Origin: Spirochaetota bacterium
GTDB lineage: Bacteria > Spirochaetota > Spirochaetia > Treponematales > UBA12059
Direction: 5' to 3'
DNA length: 64,000 nucleotides
NCBI GenBank assembly: GCA_018262985.1
Contig: JADFDI010000008.1
Span: 62,001-126,000, forward strand
Part shown: positions 1 to 8,725 of the stretch, piece by piece
How the letters are laid out: each line of letters starts with the position of its first letter
Numbering within the stretch: position 1 is the stretch's first letter
The notes under the pieces: generated by a model
Told to the model about the DNA's origin: nothing
The model's database searches: none
The model's input: the letters and a program-made list of their open reading frames with translations, nothing else
Position numbers and translations under genes: made by a program

Positions 1-45
1 TCGTTTACGATGCGCCATCGGCGTTTCCTTCCAAGGAGGATATGG

Positions 46-1392
46 ATGTCCAGGTTCACTGCCTGCGCGCTTCTCGTCGCCCTGCTGGCCGTACCGTCGG
101 CCCTGGCGGAGGATTCGTCCTTCGATTTCCAGGCGGGTATCAATCTCGGCACCGACGTCATCCCCGACCCGGACAGCCCGACCGGAACCTCGAGCTGGAC
201 CCGGCTCGGCTTCCAGCCCGACCTGTCCTTCGGCGACTTCGGCATAGGAATCGACCTCTCCGTAAGGTTCAAGCTGTATCCCGACCCGGACACCGCCATC
301 AGCATCTACCCCGGCGACTGGGTCCCGGACTACCAGAACTCAGGCAAGAGCTTCCTCGACCTCTACCTGCCCAAGTTCATGTACGTCCGCTACCGGGAGA
401 AGGGCGACCCGCTCTACGCCAAGCTCGGGTCCATCGACGACCTGACCCTCGGCGACGGCTTCATCGTCGGCGGCTACTCGAACATGCTGTTCATGCCCGA
501 GTACCGGGTCTTCGGCCTCGAGGCGGGAATCGACGGGACGCTGTTCAACTTCCCCTTCGTCGGCTTCGAGTTCCTCACCGGCAACGTGGCCCGCCTCGAC
601 GTCATCGGCGGCCGCTTCTTCGTCCGACCGCTCGCCGCCTCCGGCATCCCCATCGTCGAGGCCATGCAGGTGGGCCTCACCGGCGTCGTCGACCGCGCGC
701 CCTACCTCTACGACACGACCCCCGGAACCGTCGACAGCGTCCTCGTCTACGGCGCCGACGTGTTCGCTCCCATCCTCGGCTCCGGCATCCTGAGCCTCGC
801 GGCCTTCACCGACTTCGTCGTGCAGCCGCAGGGGCGCTGGGGCTACATGCTCGGCGCTGGCGGCAAGCTCCTAGGCCTGTTCACCTACGGCGCGCAGCTC
901 CGCGTCATGGGGCCCGGCTTCATCCCCGTCTACTTCGACGCCAACTACGACGTGTTCCGCGGCGTCAAGGCCGACGTCATGGCGGCCGTCCCCTCGGGCG
1001 ACGCCTTCGCCGGCTGGTTCGCCACCGTCGGCACCACCCTCCTCGAGGAGAAGATCGTCTTCCGGGCGGCGCTCGACGGCCCCTTCTCCGGCATCCCCGC
1101 CCTCGCCACCGCGAATCCCGCCGACTACCCCCACCTCAAGGGCGCGTTCCGCCTCGCGGAGGGCATCCTCGGCGGCTTCTCCTTCGACGCGAGCTACGAC
1201 AAGTACTTCCTCGGCAGGGCCGGAACCTTCTGGGACGACCTCGTGAGCCCCGAGGACGCCGTCATCGGCGCCGCCGTCAACTACCATACCGGCGCCGCCG
1301 TCATCAGCCTGATCTACAACCTGACCTACAACCCCGAAGCCCCGAACGGCTTCGACATCACCTCGAGCCTTTCGAGCTCGATCAAGTTCTAA
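46..1392 (+). CDS. Secreted beta-barrel-like outer-membrane protein (448 aa)
   Basis: The ATG at 46 is chosen because AAGGAGGA lies at 33-40; an in-frame ATG at 10 has no ribosome site. Residues 1-21 form a signal peptide ending in an Ala-Leu-Ala cleavage site. The rest alternates short hydrophobic and Gly/Asp/Tyr-rich stretches and ends in Phe, as outer-membrane barrels do. A central segment (about 110-200: LYLPKFMYVRYRE, then LGDGFIVGGYSNM, then GGRFFVRPL) resembles the C-terminal half of the next gene, which starts 14 bp downstream, so the two are likely paralogous barrels in one operon. I do not recognise a named family; role as an envelope protein is inferred. Confidence 0.75.
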   Translation: MSRFTACALLVALLAVPSALAEDSSFDFQAGINLGTDVIPDPDSPTGTSSWTRLGFQPDLSFGDFGIGIDLSVRFKLYPDPDTAISIYPGDWVPDYQNSGKSFLDLYLPKFMYVRYREKGDPLYAKLGSIDDLTLGDGFIVGGYSNMLFMPEYRVFGLEAGIDGTLFNFPFVGFEFLTGNVARLDVIGGRFFVRPLAASGIPIVEAMQVGLTGVVDRAPYLYDTTPGTVDSVLVYGADVFAPILGSGILSLAAFTDFVVQPQGRWGYMLGAGGKLLGLFTYGAQLRVMGPGFIPVYFDANYDVFRGVKADVMAAVPSGDAFAGWFATVGTTLLEEKIVFRAALDGPFSGIPALATANPADYPHLKGAFRLAEGILGGFSFDASYDKYFLGRAGTFWDDLVSPEDAVIGAAVNYHTGAAVISLIYNLTYNPEAPNGFDITSSLSSSIKF

Positions 1393-1406
1393 GGGAGGAT
1401 GCGGAC

Positions 1407-3659
1407 ATGAAACGCGTCATCGCGCTCCTGGCCCTCGCGCTCGCGCTGGCTCCCCTCGGGGCCTTCGCCCAGTCGGGAACGGCCGCCCCGTCCTTCGTCC
1501 TCGAATTCGTGGACGGCTCGACGCTCACCGTCGTGACCCCGGACGGAGTGACGCTCGCCTACGGCACCGGCATACTCGAGGCGGATTCCGTACCGGTCGG
1601 TTCGACCATCAAGACCGGCGCGGACACCACCGCCGAGTTCCGCATGGTGCCGAACAAGACCCTCGTCAAGATCGCGAGGGGAACCACCATCCGGCTCGAG
1701 AAGCTCGGGGCGACCCCGGCCGACCCGAACATCATCGCGCTCGCGGCCGGCAAGATCCGCGCGGTCGCGGCCAAGGGCGGCAAGTACGAGGTCAAGACCC
1801 CGACCACCGTCGCCGGCGTGCGCGGCACGGACTTCACCCTGTCCTTCGAGGACGGGAAGAAGAACGTCCTCACCGTCAAGGAAGGCCTCGTCGACTTCGC
1901 GCGCATAGCCGCGGACGGCTCGCTGATGGATTCCCTCAGCGTCGCCGCCGGCCAGTTCGCCGACGCGTTCGCCGCCACCTTCCAGGCAGCCGCCTTCACC
2001 GCCGAGCTCTTCGCCTCGGAATTCGGCGACGTCGGCATCGACGAGCTCAAGATCGACGCCATCAAGGCCATCGGCGCGGACGCCGGTACGGGCGCGGGCT
2101 CCGACATCGCCTCCGGCGACGGAACCGCCGCCGACGACGGCACGATCGCCGAGGGCGGCGACGAGGGCGAGCCCTCCATCCTGCCCGACGCCGAACCCGC
2201 GGTCGAGAGCGCGCTCATCCAGTGGATGCGCGAGTACCTCGGCATGGAGATCGGTTCGATCGCCATCGACGGAGTCACCTACTCCAAGGCCGTCCTCCAG
2301 CCCGTCATCAAGCTCGGCAAGCTCGAGGCCGCCCTCTACCTCCCCATCGTCTATTCCTCCAACCTCTTCGATCCCGCCGACTGGTACAAACCGCGCGGCA
2401 ACGACGAGTGGGACTTCGGCGCCGAGTACGGCTGGAAGGAAGAACCGGTGCTGGCCGCCGTGGACGCGATCCGCGACACGGCGCTCAAGTTCCGCTACCT
2501 GGAGTACGGCGAGCCCCTCGAGGACGAGTTCTTCTTCAAGCTCGGCAACGTGCCCGACTTCACGGTCGGCCACGGCCTCATCGTCCGCAACTACGCCAAC
2601 GACGCAGACTTCCCCGCCGTGCGCAAGCTCGGCCTCAACCTCGGCCTCGACCTGGGCGGCTGGGGCTTCGAAGCCCTCGTCAACGACGCGCTCTACCCCG
2701 AGATCTACGGCGGCCGGCTCTACGCCCGCCCGATCAAGGACTTCGGCCTGGCCCTCGGCCTCCAGGGCGTCGTGGACTGGAGCCCGGCCCGCGAGCTCGA
2801 CCAGGCGATGACCGTGACGACCACCGCGGCCGACGTCGGCGACCCGATCTTCATCTCCGCGGGCCTCGACTTCGACCTGCCCGTCGTCGACCTCGGCATC
2901 TTCTCCGCGCGCCTCTTCGCCGAGGGCGCCCTGACCGTGCCTTACACCCGGACCGACGTCGGCACCGCGGCCGCCGGCCTCCAGTCGGGCCTGGTATGGG
3001 ACGGCTCGACGCTCCGCAACTGGGGCGCCGCGAGCGGCCTCATGGGCAACATCCTCTTCATAGACTGGCGACTCGAGTACCGTTACTTCACGGGCCTCTT
3101 CCGCCCGGCCTTCTACGACTCCGGCTACGACCGGAAGCGCACGGCCTACGCGGTGGAGTACGCGCAGTACTACGACGATCCGACCGCCTACGGCGACCTC
3201 AAGCCCGCCGTCATGGGCATCTACGGAGAGGGCGGCGGCTCCATCCTCAAGGACAAGCTGACCTTCGACTTCGGCTACTTCTGGCCCTGGTCGCCCGAGG
3301 CCGGCGGCTCGCTCATGGACCAGCTCGCGGTCGCGGACGACTACTTCGTGGCCAAGCTCGCCATAAAGAAGGGGCTGATCCCCGTCATCGACGCCGCGGG
3401 CTCCATCAGCTACGAGCGCACCAAGTTCGTGCGGACCCTGGCCGGTCTCGAGGGCGGCGACGTCACCCTCTTCGACGAGAACACCGTCTTCAAGGGCGAG
3501 ATCGTCGTGCCGGTGCCCAAGGCCCCTGGCCTCGACCTGGCCGTGCTCTTCAGCACCGCCACCGCGCGCGACCCCGCCACGGGCGAGATCCTCTTCCTCG
3601 CGGACGGCCGCCCGGAGATCATCCCGGTCATCTCGATCGAGACCCGCCTCAGCTTCTGA
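1407..3659 (+). CDS. FecR-domain protein fused to a beta-barrel-like C terminus (750 aa)
   Basis: Signal peptide about 1-21 (Ala-Phe-Ala-Gln). A FecR domain spans about 60-165; its hallmark TPTTVAGVRGTDF is near 131-143. An acidic Gly/Asp/Ala-rich linker (about 195-245) leads to a C-terminal region (about 285-750) of aromatic/Gly strands ending in Phe, similar to the preceding protein (FFFKLGNVPDFTVGHGLIV, GGRLYARPI). The start ATG at 1407 follows GGGAGG at 1393-1398. FecR domains elsewhere transmit ferric-siderophore signals or occur in secreted surface proteins; no sigma/anti-sigma partner is adjacent, so a structural or surface role is more likely here. A strong terminator follows. Confidence 0.75.
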   Translation: MKRVIALLALALALAPLGAFAQSGTAAPSFVLEFVDGSTLTVVTPDGVTLAYGTGILEADSVPVGSTIKTGADTTAEFRMVPNKTLVKIARGTTIRLEKLGATPADPNIIALAAGKIRAVAAKGGKYEVKTPTTVAGVRGTDFTLSFEDGKKNVLTVKEGLVDFARIAADGSLMDSLSVAAGQFADAFAATFQAAAFTAELFASEFGDVGIDELKIDAIKAIGADAGTGAGSDIASGDGTAADDGTIAEGGDEGEPSILPDAEPAVESALIQWMREYLGMEIGSIAIDGVTYSKAVLQPVIKLGKLEAALYLPIVYSSNLFDPADWYKPRGNDEWDFGAEYGWKEEPVLAAVDAIRDTALKFRYLEYGEPLEDEFFFKLGNVPDFTVGHGLIVRNYANDADFPAVRKLGLNLGLDLGGWGFEALVNDALYPEIYGGRLYARPIKDFGLALGLQGVVDWSPARELDQAMTVTTTAADVGDPIFISAGLDFDLPVVDLGIFSARLFAEGALTVPYTRTDVGTAAAGLQSGLVWDGSTLRNWGAASGLMGNILFIDWRLEYRYFTGLFRPAFYDSGYDRKRTAYAVEYAQYYDDPTAYGDLKPAVMGIYGEGGGSILKDKLTFDFGYFWPWSPEAGGSLMDQLAVADDYFVAKLAIKKGLIPVIDAAGSISYERTKFVRTLAGLEGGDVTLFDENTVFKGEIVVPVPKAPGLDLAVLFSTATARDPATGEILFLADGRPEIIPVISIETRLSF

Positions 3660-3679
3660 TCCCGTCCACGCCGATCCGG

Positions 3680-3712
3680 AAGGGCCTCCGAAAGGGGGCC
3701 CTTCTTTTTTTT
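3680..3712 (+). terminator. Rho-independent terminator after the FecR/barrel gene
   Basis: AAGGGCC (3680-3686) pairs with GGCCCTT (3697-3703) across a short loop, followed by a T-rich run at 3702-3712. It ends the envelope-protein operon 20 bp after its stop codon. Confidence 0.85.
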
Positions 3713-3727
3713 CGAGCCCGGGGGGAA

Positions 3728-3840
3728 ATGGCTCGGGGGGATCGACGAAGGTCGCGGGACCTTCGTCGCCGCGATGGCTCGGGGGGATCGACGAAGGTCG
3801 CAGGACCTTCGTCGCCGCGATGGCGCGAAGCGCCATCGCG
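3728..3840. repeat. Tandem palindromic repeat array (two 46-bp units plus a third hairpin)
   Basis: Two direct 46-bp units (3728-3773 and 3774-3819) differ at one position. Each holds an 11-bp perfect inverted repeat, CGACGAAGGTC / GACCTTCGTCG, around a GCGG or GCAG loop. They are followed by another 11-bp perfect hairpin (CGCGATGGCGC, loop GAA, GCGCCATCGCG) at 3816-3840. It fills most of the 279-bp gap before mutL. The only open frames through it are translations of the repeat itself, so it is treated as non-coding REP-like DNA. Confidence 0.85.
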
Positions 3841-3938
3841 CCTTCCCTTTCGGCTTTCCCATCCCCGCCGCCCCGAAACGCCGCGCCGCCCGCCCGTAAC
3901 CCTTTCCGCCGGAGCGCCCGTCGCGCTATCCTTGCCCC

Positions 3939-5813
3939 ATGAGCGACGCGCGCATCCGCATCCTGCCGCCCGAGACCGCCCGCAAGATCGCCGCGGGCGA
4001 GGTCATCGACCGTCCCGCCGCCGTGGTCCGCGAGCTCCTGGACAACGCCATCGACTCCGGCGCCCGCGAGATCGCGGTCGAGCTCTCGGGCGGCGGCCTC
4101 GAGAGCGTCCGCGTCGTGGACGACGGGTTGGGCATGGGCGAGGCCGACCTCGCCGCCTGCACGCTGCCGCACGCCACCAGCAAGATTACTTCGATAGACG
4201 ATCTGGAGACGCTTTCGACGCTCGGCTTCCGAGGCGAGGCGCTCGGATCCATCGCCGCGGTCTCCCGGCTCTCGATCGCCAGCGCGCTGGAAGGATCCGG
4301 AGGCCACCGGCTCAGCGCCGGCCCCGGCCGCGAGCCGTTCGTAGAGCCCTTCGCCGCGCGGCGCGGCACGGCCGTCGAGGCCGCCGGTCTCTTCGAGGAG
4401 CTGCCCGCCCGGCGCCGCTTCATGAAGCGCCCCGCGAGCGAGGCCGCGCTCTGCCGCCAGGTGCTGCTCGACAAGGCCCTGCCCTTCCCCGAGCTCGGCT
4501 TCCGCTACCTCGTGGACGGTCGTCTCGCGCTCCGCCTGCCGCCTTCGACGCGCGTGGAGCGCGTCGTCGCCTGCCTCGCCGCAGGCGAAAACCCTGCCCT
4601 CTTCGAGGACCTCGTCTTCTCGGGATCGGGCTTTTCGGGCCGCGTAGTCACCGCGGGCCCGACGCGCTGGCGGAACGACCGCCGCGCGATGGCGGTCTTC
4701 GCGAACCGCCGCCGCATCCAGGAGTTCGGCCTCTTCCAGGCGCTCGACTGGGCCTTCGAGGGCTTCCTGCCGGGCGGGGCCCACCCGCTCGCGGCCCTGC
4801 TCCTAGACATCGACCCGGCGCTCGTCGACTTCAACATCCACCCGGCCAAGCGCGAGGCGCGCTTCCGCGACCTCGACTCGGTCCGACGCGCCGTCGTGCG
4901 CGCCGTCCAGGACCGCCTGCGTTCCGGCCTCGAATCGGGTCGCGCCGCCTTCGGGGGCGGACCGGCCATCCGGGCGGTCGGCGCCCTCCAGCCGGGCTTC
5001 GACGCCTTCGCGGGCGCCGCCCCCGGCCGCCCGGGGTCTTCCCTCGGGGCCGCCGCGGACGGCGCCGCGCACCCTTCTCCAGCCTTGCGGCCCGCGCCAT
5101 CGCCCGGCGAGCGCGCTTCCTGGGAGAAGCTCGCGATCCTGGTGCGCGAAAAGCGCGAAGCCGCGTACGGCTCCGCGGGATCAGGCTCCGCCGGATCGGG
5201 ATACGCGGGCCCGGCCGCGCCGGACGACGCGACCGGCCGGGCGCCCGGCATACCCGCGGCCGACGGCGCTCCGGCTTTCCGGTACATCGGCCGCGCGCTC
5301 GGGGTCTTCCTCGCTTTCGAGCTCGACGGCGAGCTCTGGCTGCTCGACCAGCACGCCGCCCACGAGCGCGTCCTCTTCGACCGGCTCGTCTCGGAGCCTC
5401 CCGTCGTGCAGGAGCTCCTCGTGCCGCTCGAGCTCCCGGTGTCCGACGAGGCCGAGGAAGACTACCTGGCGGCTGTCGCCTCCGAGCTCGACGCGGCCGG
5501 CTGGCGCGTGGCCCGGGACGGCGGCACCTGGCTCCTCACGGCGCTGCCCGCGGGCCTGGCTTCCGCCGACGCCGCCTCGCTCCTCGACCTGCTCGGGCGA
5601 CGCCCCGACCCGCGCGAGATCGGCCGCGAGGCCCGCGCCACGGCGGCCTGCCGCGCCGCCGTCAAGGACGGCGACGAGCTGGATCCGGCGGCCGCCCGCG
5701 AGCTCATCGCGCTCGCCCTGGCCCTGCCGGTGCCGCGCTGCCCGCACGGGCGCCCGATCGCGGCGCGCTTCCGCAAGGAAGACCTCTTCCGCCTGGTCGA
5801 GCGGATAGTCTAG
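3939..5813 (+). CDS. mutL: DNA mismatch repair protein MutL
   Basis: 624 aa, normal for MutL. N-terminal GHKL ATPase: Glu32 and Asn36 in RELLDNAIDSGA, DDGLGMG (61-67), TLGFRGEALGS (94-104). A Gly/Ala/Pro/Ser-rich linker (about 330-430) contains small repeats (GSAGSG). The C-terminal dimerisation/endonuclease domain shows DQHAAHERVLFD, ACR (near 565) and CPHGRP, the zinc/endonuclease motifs of MutL proteins from bacteria lacking MutH. The last acidic position of the DQHA(x)2E(x)4E motif is Asp, not Glu. It couples MutS mismatch recognition to strand incision. No mutS is adjacent. The 3' end overlaps the converging TPR gene by 4 bp. Confidence 0.95.
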   Translation: MSDARIRILPPETARKIAAGEVIDRPAAVVRELLDNAIDSGAREIAVELSGGGLESVRVVDDGLGMGEADLAACTLPHATSKITSIDDLETLSTLGFRGEALGSIAAVSRLSIASALEGSGGHRLSAGPGREPFVEPFAARRGTAVEAAGLFEELPARRRFMKRPASEAALCRQVLLDKALPFPELGFRYLVDGRLALRLPPSTRVERVVACLAAGENPALFEDLVFSGSGFSGRVVTAGPTRWRNDRRAMAVFANRRRIQEFGLFQALDWAFEGFLPGGAHPLAALLLDIDPALVDFNIHPAKREARFRDLDSVRRAVVRAVQDRLRSGLESGRAAFGGGPAIRAVGALQPGFDAFAGAAPGRPGSSLGAAADGAAHPSPALRPAPSPGERASWEKLAILVREKREAAYGSAGSGSAGSGYAGPAAPDDATGRAPGIPAADGAPAFRYIGRALGVFLAFELDGELWLLDQHAAHERVLFDRLVSEPPVVQELLVPLELPVSDEAEEDYLAAVASELDAAGWRVARDGGTWLLTALPAGLASADAASLLDLLGRRPDPREIGREARATAACRAAVKDGDELDPAAARELIALALALPVPRCPHGRPIAARFRKEDLFRLVERIV

Positions 5814-7819
5814 AGGCCCGACAATGCCGTCCTGACCTCGGCGGCCTTCGCGTAGCCGGGATTCTTCGCGAGCAGTTCCTCGAGGACCGCCTTGGCCGCC
5901 GCCTTCTCGCCGAGCTGGATCAGGACGGTGCCGAGCTCGTGCCGGGCCTCCCAGGGCTCGGCCGGCGCCAGCTTCACCAGGTCCTCGTACTCCTTGCGCG
6001 CCTCGCCAAGTTTCGCCCAGGAGACGTAGGCGCGCGCCAGGTTGAGCCTGACCGTCGCGTCCTTCGGGGCCAGCGCTTTCGCGAGCTCGTAGTGGAACAC
6101 CGAGCGGTCCCAGATCTCCTTCTTGCCGTAGACGTTCCCGAGGTTGTTGTTCGCCTCGAAGCTCTTCTGGTCGATGTTGTACGCCTCGAGCAGGACGGTC
6201 ATGGCCTTGTCGACGAGGCCGCCCTCGAGGTAGATGGCGCCGAGGTTGATTCGCGGCAGCACGTACTTCGCGTCGAGGCTCGCCGCCTTCTGGTAGGCGA
6301 GTATGGCCCCGTCGTCGTCGCCCGCGAGGTCCTTCGCGAACCCGAGCACGTAGTGGTAGCTCGCGACGCTCGGCGCGAGCGCGACGGCCCGGGCGGCGTG
6401 GTCGCGGGCCTCCGCGTGCTTGCCGAGCGCGTTCTCCACGTTCGCCGCGTTGAAGTTGGTCAGGGCGTCGTCGGAGAGCGCGAGCGCGGACTCGAAGGAA
6501 CGCTCCGCCTCGGCGTTCTGCCCAGCCTTCGCGTAGGCCGCGCCGAGCTCGCGCAGCGCGGTGACGTTCTCCGGTTCGAAGGAAAGGGCCCGGAGGAGGG
6601 CGTCGATGGCGCCCTTGGTGTCGTTGCGCGCCGAGAGAGCGCGGCCTATCTGCACCCAGGCGCCCACGTAATCGGGCTTGAGTCGGGCGGCCTCGCGGAA
6701 GCTCGCCAGGGCCTTGTCCGTCGCCTTCAGCTGCAGGTAGGTGAGGCCGAGGTTGTAGTGGGCCGGTTCGTAGGTTCTGTTGAGCTTTCCCGTGACCGCC
6801 TCGAAGGCGGAGCGGGCGTCGTCGAATTTGCGGGCGCCGTAGTAGGCCTTGCCGAGCTCGTACACGTAGGACCAGTTCGAAGGGTCGAGCCGTGCGGCCT
6901 CCTTGTAGCTCGAGGCGGCCTGGTCGTAGAGCTTGGTGTCGGAGTAGATGTCGCCGAGCGTGCCGTTGGGACGGGCGTTGGTGCCGTCCGCGGCGATGGC
7001 GTCCATCGCGGCCTTCTGCACGTTCTTGGAGATGTCGGCGGCGGCCGGGGTGCCCTTCACGTCCTCGTAGCGGTCGAGCCAGGCCTCCGCCGTGTCGGTC
7101 AGCAGGTTGCTCGAGAAGCGCTTGTCCCCCACCTTGGCCGCGGCATCCTTCGCGTCCGAGAAATCCTCGGCGGCGCCGGAGTCGTCGCCGGATTCCAGCT
7201 TTTCCTTGCCCTCGGCCAGCGCCTTCCTCGCCGCCTCCGCGAAAGCGGTCCGTTCGGCGCCGAGCTTCGCGAGGGCGTCCGCTTCCGCCTTGGCCCGGGC
7301 GGCGGCCGCGTCGGCTTCGGCCTTGCGCCGCGCTTCCTCCTCGGCCTTGGCCGCGGCGGCGTCCGACGCGCCGGCCGGAACCGCGGCGGCGGGAGCGGGC
7401 GCCTGCCCGCCGGAAGCCGCGGCGGCGCCGCCCGAAGCTCCGCCTTCCGGGCTCGGCGTCTCCGCCGTCCGCGGCGCCACCACCACGGTCGGCGGCCTCG
7501 AGAGCGAGTCGCCGAGCCGGGCGAGTATGCGCGCCAGGGCGTCCGAATCGCCGTCCTCGGCCGCCTTGCGCGCGGCCACGACGAGCTCGCGGAGCTCCCG
7601 GGCCTCGTCGTCGTCCGAATCCTTGATCAGGAGCCGGTCGAGCAGGTCGAGGGAGCGCCCGTAGTCGCCGTCCTCCAGGTACTGTCGGGCCAAAGCCAGG
7701 GTGTTGGCCCGTTCCCGCCGCTGCCCGCCGGAAAGCAGCGAAACTCCGCCGATCGAGAGGAGGAGGACCAAGCCCGCCGCGACCGCGATCGGGACCAACT
7801 TTCGCTTGTCGAATGCCAT
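5810..7819 (-). CDS. Membrane-anchored TPR protein (669 aa)
   Basis: A short basic N terminus and one transmembrane segment (about 8-30) are followed by a helical region, a Pro/Ala/Gly spacer, an Ala/Lys/Glu coiled coil (about 155-215), and at least ten TPR-like repeats over about 260-665 (e.g. AHYNLGLTYLQLKATDKALASFREA). The topology suggests a membrane-tethered protein-interaction scaffold. Starts 45 bp after the upstream TPR gene and is probably co-transcribed with it. A specific function is not recognisable; such proteins are common in spirochaetes. Confidence 0.75.
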   Translation of the reverse strand: MAFDKRKLVPIAVAAGLVLLLSIGGVSLLSGGQRRERANTLALARQYLEDGDYGRSLDLLDRLLIKDSDDDEARELRELVVAARKAAEDGDSDALARILARLGDSLSRPPTVVVAPRTAETPSPEGGASGGAAAASGGQAPAPAAAVPAGASDAAAAKAEEEARRKAEADAAAARAKAEADALAKLGAERTAFAEAARKALAEGKEKLESGDDSGAAEDFSDAKDAAAKVGDKRFSSNLLTDTAEAWLDRYEDVKGTPAAADISKNVQKAAMDAIAADGTNARPNGTLGDIYSDTKLYDQAASSYKEAARLDPSNWSYVYELGKAYYGARKFDDARSAFEAVTGKLNRTYEPAHYNLGLTYLQLKATDKALASFREAARLKPDYVGAWVQIGRALSARNDTKGAIDALLRALSFEPENVTALRELGAAYAKAGQNAEAERSFESALALSDDALTNFNAANVENALGKHAEARDHAARAVALAPSVASYHYVLGFAKDLAGDDDGAILAYQKAASLDAKYVLPRINLGAIYLEGGLVDKAMTVLLEAYNIDQKSFEANNNLGNVYGKKEIWDRSVFHYELAKALAPKDATVRLNLARAYVSWAKLGEARKEYEDLVKLAPAEPWEARHELGTVLIQLGEKAAAKAVLEELLAKNPGYAKAAEVRTALSGL

Positions 7820-7864
7820 GTTCGCTCCGGATGGGAATCGTTCTTCGAGAGCTTCGCGGCCGGC

Positions 7865-8608
7865 TCAGTCGTCCAGCTCGAGGTCGTCCTCGTAGCCTTG
7901 GACGTCCTCGCCGCCGGCGGAGATGCTCGTGGTGTCCTGGGCCGATTCGAGCAGGGCGCGCGCCACCTCGTCCAGCAAGGCCTGGCGGGCGGCCTCCTCG
8001 GCGAGCCGTTTCGCCTCCTCCAGGGCCTTGAGCTCCGCGGCGGAGGCCAGATTGCCGGCGATCAGCTCGAGGAGCCGCCTGATCTCGTCGGCCTGTGGCG
8101 AGGCCGGGTCGAGGCCGAGATAGGCGCGGTAATCCTCCGCCGCGGCCGACAGGGCCTCGAGCTTCATCCTGGCGTTCGCCCGGTTCAGGAAGGCCGGCGC
8201 GTAGTCGGGCCGCGCCTCGATGGCCTGGCCGTAGATCTCCTCCGCGAAGACCATCTTGCCCTGCGCGGCGTAGCAGTTGGCCATGTTGAAGAGGAAAACG
8301 TGCTTGCGGGTTCCGGGGCGCGAGGCGCCGGCCCGGAAGGCGGCGATGGCGTCGTCGAGGCGTCCGAGCTGCTGGTAGGCGATGCCGAGCCAGAGCCGGG
8401 CGTCCTCGTCGGCGGGGTCGGCGGATACCGCCTGCGCCAGCAAGGGAGCCGCCTCGGCGGGCCGGTTCTCGAGGAAAAGCCGCTTGCCCTCCGCCGCGGC
8501 GCCCGCCTCGGAGAGCGCCGGGGCGGGCAGCGCCAGGCAAAGGAACGCCGCCGCCAGCGCCGGAAGCGAGCCGCGGCGCGTTCCACCCGTTCCGAGCCTT
8601 GCGTTCAC
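7865..8608 (-). CDS. Secreted TPR protein (247 aa)
   Basis: GTG start preceded by a GAGGGGG ribosome site. N-terminal signal peptide (about 1-33, ending Ala-Leu-Ser). Four or five TPR units follow (e.g. ARLWLGIAYQQLGRLDDAIAAF). After that come a Glu/Ala/Leu helix (about 190-225) and a strongly acidic tail (YEDDLELDD). First gene of a two-gene TPR operon, divergent from another TPR gene at 8726. Probably a periplasmic interaction or assembly protein; the precise role is unknown. Confidence 0.75.
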   Translation of the reverse strand: MNARLGTGGTRRGSLPALAAAFLCLALPAPALSEAGAAAEGKRLFLENRPAEAAPLLAQAVSADPADEDARLWLGIAYQQLGRLDDAIAAFRAGASRPGTRKHVFLFNMANCYAAQGKMVFAEEIYGQAIEARPDYAPAFLNRANARMKLEALSAAAEDYRAYLGLDPASPQADEIRRLLELIAGNLASAAELKALEEAKRLAEEAARQALLDEVARALLESAQDTTSISAGGEDVQGYEDDLELDD

Positions 8609-8653
8609 GCGCGTCCCCCTCGAAAAGATGTCGAAATCCGGCTACTCTACGAC

Positions 8654-8665
8654 TATAGTACTATA
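8654..8665. promoter_or_regulatory. Palindromic divergent promoter core
   Basis: TATAGTACTATA is a perfect 12-bp palindrome in the 117-bp gap between the two diverging TPR transcription units. It gives a TATAGT -10 hexamer on each strand. On the plus strand TCGAAA at 8631-8636 lies 17 bp upstream as a possible -35. Divergent starts sharing one core would make the two operons mutually exclusive or co-regulated. Confidence 0.5.
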
Positions 8666-8725
8666 CCACGGAGCCGCGACCCGATCCCGGCCCCGACCAG
8701 GACGAAGCGTCATGCAGGAAAGCCG

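Noticed and set aside
3728-3840. Possible CRISPR array
   Set aside because: The repeats are contiguous with no spacers and no cas genes are present.
1389-4784. Very long minus-strand open frame opposite the FecR/barrel and mutL genes
   Set aside because: It has no recognisable domain and Glu/Gly/Arg/Val-biased composition expected from the complement of GC-rich codons; it runs through a palindrome array and a terminator.
5181-8540. Long minus-strand frame of over 1,100 codons overlapping mutL and both TPR genes
   Set aside because: Out-of-frame reading of the two TPR genes with Arg/Gly/Pro-rich shadow composition; the true TPR proteins have clear signal/TM segments and repeats.
2222-8725. 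Upstream extension of the reading frame that ends at 10108
   Set aside because: The first 6.5 kb crosses a terminator and antisense genes; the natural start with a ribosome site and membrane helix is at 8726.
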